Source: DATJLY01 sp035518375
GTDB taxonomy: Bacteria > Pseudomonadota > Alphaproteobacteria > ATCC43930 > CGMCC-115725
Assembly (NCBI GenBank): GCA_035518375.1
Contig: DATIXQ010000104.1
Location: forward strand, 1 to 64,000
DNA: 64,000 nt
Direction of reading: 5' to 3'
Part shown: in pieces, positions 61,504 to 64,000 of the stretch
How positions within the stretch are numbered: the first letter of the stretch is position 1
Layout: each line of letters opens with the position of its first letter
Notes under the pieces: generated by a model
Told to the model about the DNA's origin: nothing
The model's database searches: none
The model's input: the letters and a program-made list of their open reading frames with translations, nothing else
Made by a program: the position numbers and the translations under genes

Positions 61504-62367
61504 ATGAGTGACAGCGCCACCACTCTCGAGCGCGCGCCGAGCGCGCCTCGGCTTGCCGCGGTCGAGGCCGAGCTCAACTATCTCGCGCCGATGGCCGAGC
61601 GCGCGCGCAACTACGCTTACGAGCCGCCGGCCGGCATCCCGCGCACCAACACGACGCCCGACCCGCACCGCATGACGATCCGCGACATGCGGCCCATTCT
61701 CGCGGGCGCTTCGCTCGACACGGAAGGTTTCGCCGTGGCGCGCCGCAAGAGCGAGGTGCGCGACTTCTTCGACGACGCCGAGGTGCGGGCGCGCTACTAC
61801 CCCGAGGCGGAAGCGCTTCTCAAAGACCAGACGGGCGCCGACCGCATCTTCGTCTTCGATCACATCTCGCGCCGCCACATCCCCGGCTCCGACGGGCGCA
61901 CGCCCGGCGAGCCGCGCCAGCCGGTGCGCCGCGTCCATATCGATCACACTGCGAAATCGGGGCCGCAGCGCGTGCGCGATCTCCTGCCCGCGGACGCGGA
62001 GCAGCTACTGAAGGGCCGGGTGCAGATCATCAATCTGTGGCGGCCCATCCGCGGGCCGCTTCAGGACACGCCGCTCGGCGTGTGCGATGCAGGGAGCGTC
62101 ATGCCCGCCGATCTCGTTCCGACCGATCTCGTCTATCACGACCGCGTCGGCGAGACCTATTCGGTGAGCTTCAATCCCGCCCATCGCTGGTATTACGTGC
62201 CGGAGATGACGGCGGACGAGGCGCTCTTCATCAAGTGCTTCGACAGCAAGATGGACGGCCGCGCCCGCTTCACGCCGCACAGCGCCTTCACCGATCCGAC
62301 GACGCCAGCCAATGCGCGGCCGCGCGAGAGCATCGAGCTCCGCGCGTTCGTGTTCCATTACGCCTGA
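61504..62367 (+). CDS. CmcJ/NvfI-type 2-oxoglutarate oxygenase-like protein
   Basis: 287 residues. The blocks RRVHIDHTAKSGPQRV, INLWRPIRGPLQDTPLGVCDAGSV and the C-terminal PRESIELRAFVFHY are the hallmark of the CmcJ/NvfI/DAOX-like family, found mainly in fungi and soil bacteria. HxD (HID) and the distal His give the iron site. Members hydroxylate or desaturate secondary metabolites. It has no cotranscribed partner; the substrate is unknown. Confidence 0.85.
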   Translation: MSDSATTLERAPSAPRLAAVEAELNYLAPMAERARNYAYEPPAGIPRTNTTPDPHRMTIRDMRPILAGASLDTEGFAVARRKSEVRDFFDDAEVRARYYPEAEALLKDQTGADRIFVFDHISRRHIPGSDGRTPGEPRQPVRRVHIDHTAKSGPQRVRDLLPADAEQLLKGRVQIINLWRPIRGPLQDTPLGVCDAGSVMPADLVPTDLVYHDRVGETYSVSFNPAHRWYYVPEMTADEALFIKCFDSKMDGRARFTPHSAFTDPTTPANARPRESIELRAFVFHYA

Positions 62368-62425
62368 GGCTCAGCGTTTCCTTCCTTGCGGCATTCGCTT
62401 CGCCACATCGAAGGCCGAGCAAAAA

Positions 62426-63220
62426 ATGCAGGATGATCGGCACGACCGCCAGGAAAGAGACGCACCCAATGGAGAGGGCCCGCATCCCGCAAATGACCGG
62501 ACGCGGAATGAAAGGGCGGGATTGGAAACCCTTATCGGCGAAATCCTGAGCGAGGAAGATCACCAAGTCGCCCAGCGCAAACTCGGCGCGGCGCAACTTA
62601 GGATAGCCAAGAGCCTCAATCGGATCACCGCCGTGGGCGCAATCGTCGGTGCGGTCAGTTCCCTTGGCATCATAGGTTCTCTGGTCATCACCAAGATTTC
62701 CGCGGACGACGCACACATGGCGCTGGTTGCTGCCAATCGAGCCTGGATCAGTCCGGTCAGTGCAATGCTCGGCGCACTACCGAGCGCTCCGCCGACCGAG
62801 GCCATAACTGTTCCGGTCCCATTCCGCAACACCGGCCGTGAACCAGCAACAGACGCCTCGATCGTCGGAGGCAGCGATAGCATCTCAACCGACGCAACCT
62901 ACGACCAGATTCACGCCAAGGAACGCGCTTTCGAGGATTACTGCTTCTCCATTTCCAGCACGAAGCGCGACGCTTCCGCCGTATCCGTCGTGATTTTTCC
63001 GGAAGGCAGTGCCACGAACGATTACGGCGGATCGATCACGATAAAACCCGACGTCATCGATTGGGACGTTGTTTACGGAAGAAAATACCTCTTCTTGCAC
63101 GCGTGCGTCGTGTACCAGACCTTCGGTAACGTCCGGCACACCTCTGTTTGCTACTACGCGCAGGCCGGCAAAACCGTTGGCAGCTTGCCCTTCTGCGATC
63201 AGGGAAACAGGGCAGACTGA
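62426..63220 (+). CDS. hypothetical protein with one membrane segment
   Basis: 264 residues. A hydrophilic N-terminal part (QDDRHDRQERDAPNGEGPHP) precedes one hydrophobic segment (NRITAVGAIVGAVSSLGIIGSLV, about residues 65-87). A soluble C-terminal domain of about 170 residues has RNTGREPATDASIVGG and KYLFLHACVVYQTFGN, suggesting an immunoglobulin-like fold facing the periplasm. No family name recognised. Codon use looks less GC-biased than its neighbours. Confidence 0.7.
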   Translation: MQDDRHDRQERDAPNGEGPHPANDRTRNERAGLETLIGEILSEEDHQVAQRKLGAAQLRIAKSLNRITAVGAIVGAVSSLGIIGSLVITKISADDAHMALVAANRAWISPVSAMLGALPSAPPTEAITVPVPFRNTGREPATDASIVGGSDSISTDATYDQIHAKERAFEDYCFSISSTKRDASAVSVVIFPEGSATNDYGGSITIKPDVIDWDVVYGRKYLFLHACVVYQTFGNVRHTSVCYYAQAGKTVGSLPFCDQGNRAD

Positions 63221-63261
63221 TCGTCAGCTGGGGTTCTTCCGCGGGCTGCCCCCTCGCCAGC

Positions 63262-63657
63262 TTAGGGGCGCGAAGATCTGTTGAGCGCCACGGCGGCGCG
63301 GATGAGCGCCTTGAAGGCGGTGCCATTCAACTTATCCGTCTCGTGGAGATCAATCGCGCGTCTGACGTTCCCATCAAGGCTCGAATTGAAGAGCCGCGAT
63401 GGGTCACTGAGCGATGCGCCCTTGGCGAAGGTCAGCTTGACGACGCTCTTGTAGGTCTCGCCGGTGCAGATGATCCCGTGGTGAGACCACACCGGAACGC
63501 CGCGCCATTTCCATTCTTCCGCGACGTCGGGGTCCGCCTCTTTGATGAGGGCGCGAACATAGGCGAGCATCTTGCCGCGCCAGTCGCCCAGCTCCTCGAT
63601 CCGCGCGTCGATCAGGCGCGAAGGGGACGCGCTCTTCGATGGTGCGCTCTTCTTCAT
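63262..63657 (-). CDS. DUF1801 (YdhG-like) protein
   Basis: 131 residues. AEEWKWRGVPVWSHHGIICTGETYKSVVKLTFAKGASL is the DUF1801 core, and SSLDGNVRRAIDLHETDKLN the C-terminal block. A small cytosolic protein of unknown function, often beside TetR-type regulators. It is divergent from the TetR gene at 63777 with 119 bases between, which hold a palindromic operator, so it is a likely target of that regulator. Confidence 0.85.
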   Translation of the reverse strand: MKKSAPSKSASPSRLIDARIEELGDWRGKMLAYVRALIKEADPDVAEEWKWRGVPVWSHHGIICTGETYKSVVKLTFAKGASLSDPSRLFNSSLDGNVRRAIDLHETDKLNGTAFKALIRAAVALNRSSRP

Positions 63658-63750
63658 ATTGGTCGCGGCTCCTCGCCCGCTCCCGCCCGCTTGGCCTCGT
63701 CGATGTTAACGCCGCGATCCCGGGGAACGGAATTTCCGCTTGACGGTTAG

Positions 63751-63764
63751 ACCGACTAGTCGGT
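63751..63764. promoter_or_regulatory. TetR-type operator palindrome ACCGACTAGTCGGT
   Basis: A perfect 14-bp palindrome, extended by matching flanks to TTAgACCGACTAGTCGGTaTAA (63747-63768, one mismatched pair). It sits 12 bases before the TetR ATG and between it and the divergent DUF1801 gene. Size and symmetry match TetR-family operators, so autoregulation is likely. Confidence 0.65.
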
Positions 63765-63776
63765 ATAAACGATTCC

Positions 63777-64000
63777 ATGAGCGACGCCCCCACCCTCACC
63801 CGCACAATGCCGCCGGCACGGCAGAAGCTCCTGGACGCGGCTGTGGCCGTGATCCGGGAGAAAGGTTATGCGGCGACGACAGTCGATGAGCTGTGCGCGC
63901 GCGCCGGCGTCGCCAAGGGCTCGTTCTTTCATCACTTCAAGGACAAGGAAGCGCTCGGTGTCGCAGCGGCGGATTACTGGTCGGAGATGACCGGCGCCTT
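63777..64000 (+). CDS. TetR/AcrR-family transcriptional regulator, N-terminus only
   Basis: The right edge cuts the gene after 74 codons. RQKLLDAAVAVIREKGYAATTVDELCARAGVAKGSFFHHFKDKEAL is the standard TetR helix-turn-helix domain (KGSFFHHFKDKE is the recognition helix end). The palindrome at 63751-63764 is the likely binding site. The ligand-binding domain lies outside the window. Confidence 0.9.
   Translation, partial: MSDAPTLTRTMPPARQKLLDAAVAVIREKGYAATTVDELCARAGVAKGSFFHHFKDKEALGVAAADYWSEMTGA

Overview
The window is high-GC DNA with almost no gene-free sequence. It looks like one stretch of the chromosome of a soil- or sediment-type alphaproteobacterium. This rests on the gene families (RlpA, YqgE with a membrane leader, DUF2182/DUF1326, many amidohydrolases and orphan ABC binding proteins) and on dispersed palindromes of the 'GTCATTGCGAG...CTCGCAATGAC' and 'TCATGGCCGGGC...' types familiar from Bradyrhizobium-like genomes. 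The taxonomic call is an inference. I see no rRNA, tRNA, CRISPR array, insertion sequence or phage genes.

1-16 kb: a hydantoinase A fragment on the left edge, an orphan binding protein and an MFS exporter come first. Then two divergent operons form what looks like an aromatic/phenylpropanoid catabolic island. The leftward operon (7047-2771) encodes a LigB-type extradiol dioxygenase, an isocitrate-lyase/PEP-mutase family lyase, a Liv-type binding protein and a TauD/TfdA dioxygenase. The rightward operon (7196-16137) encodes a Rieske oxygenase, a complete branched-chain-type ABC importer (binding protein, two permeases, two ATPases), a close relative of feruloyl-CoA hydratase/lyase, an HMG-CoA-lyase-like enzyme and a second Rieske oxygenase.

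17-24 kb: the most unusual part. A leftward, overlapping three-gene operon (21890-18153) encodes a thioredoxin-reductase-like flavoprotein, a UGSC-family protein read through an in-frame TGA, and a Bcr/CflA-type MFS transporter. The TGA sits exactly where the family has its selenocysteine/cysteine. It is followed by a perfect 8-bp hairpin with a GGUC loop, a textbook bacterial SECIS. I interpret it as a 541-residue selenoprotein with Sec97.

22-43 kb: a mosaic of short catabolic operons. These hold a GMC oxidoreductase, an MDR reductase, a luciferase-like monooxygenase, an orphan xanthine-dehydrogenase large subunit, amidohydrolases, SDRs, a 2-hydroxyacid dehydrogenase, a TPP enzyme and a 6PGDH-like enzyme. 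They are interspersed with orphan substrate-binding proteins, one of which (TAXI type) carries a premature TAA. MsrA, RlpA and a DUF2182/DUF1326 pair lie near the end.

44-64 kb: hydantoinase A and B genes are separated by an adenylate cyclase, a DUF4239 membrane protein and a VOC protein; HyuB carries a fused acetone-carboxylase-gamma-like zinc domain. A second Liv operon without its own binding protein ends with a 3-hydroxyisobutyrate-dehydrogenase-like gene. Next come an enoyl-CoA hydratase/acyl-CoA dehydrogenase pair, a double CDGSH protein, a GlcG-like protein, YqgE, an AhpD-like protein, a CmcJ/NvfI-type oxygenase, and a TetR gene cut by the right edge with a palindromic operator in front of it.
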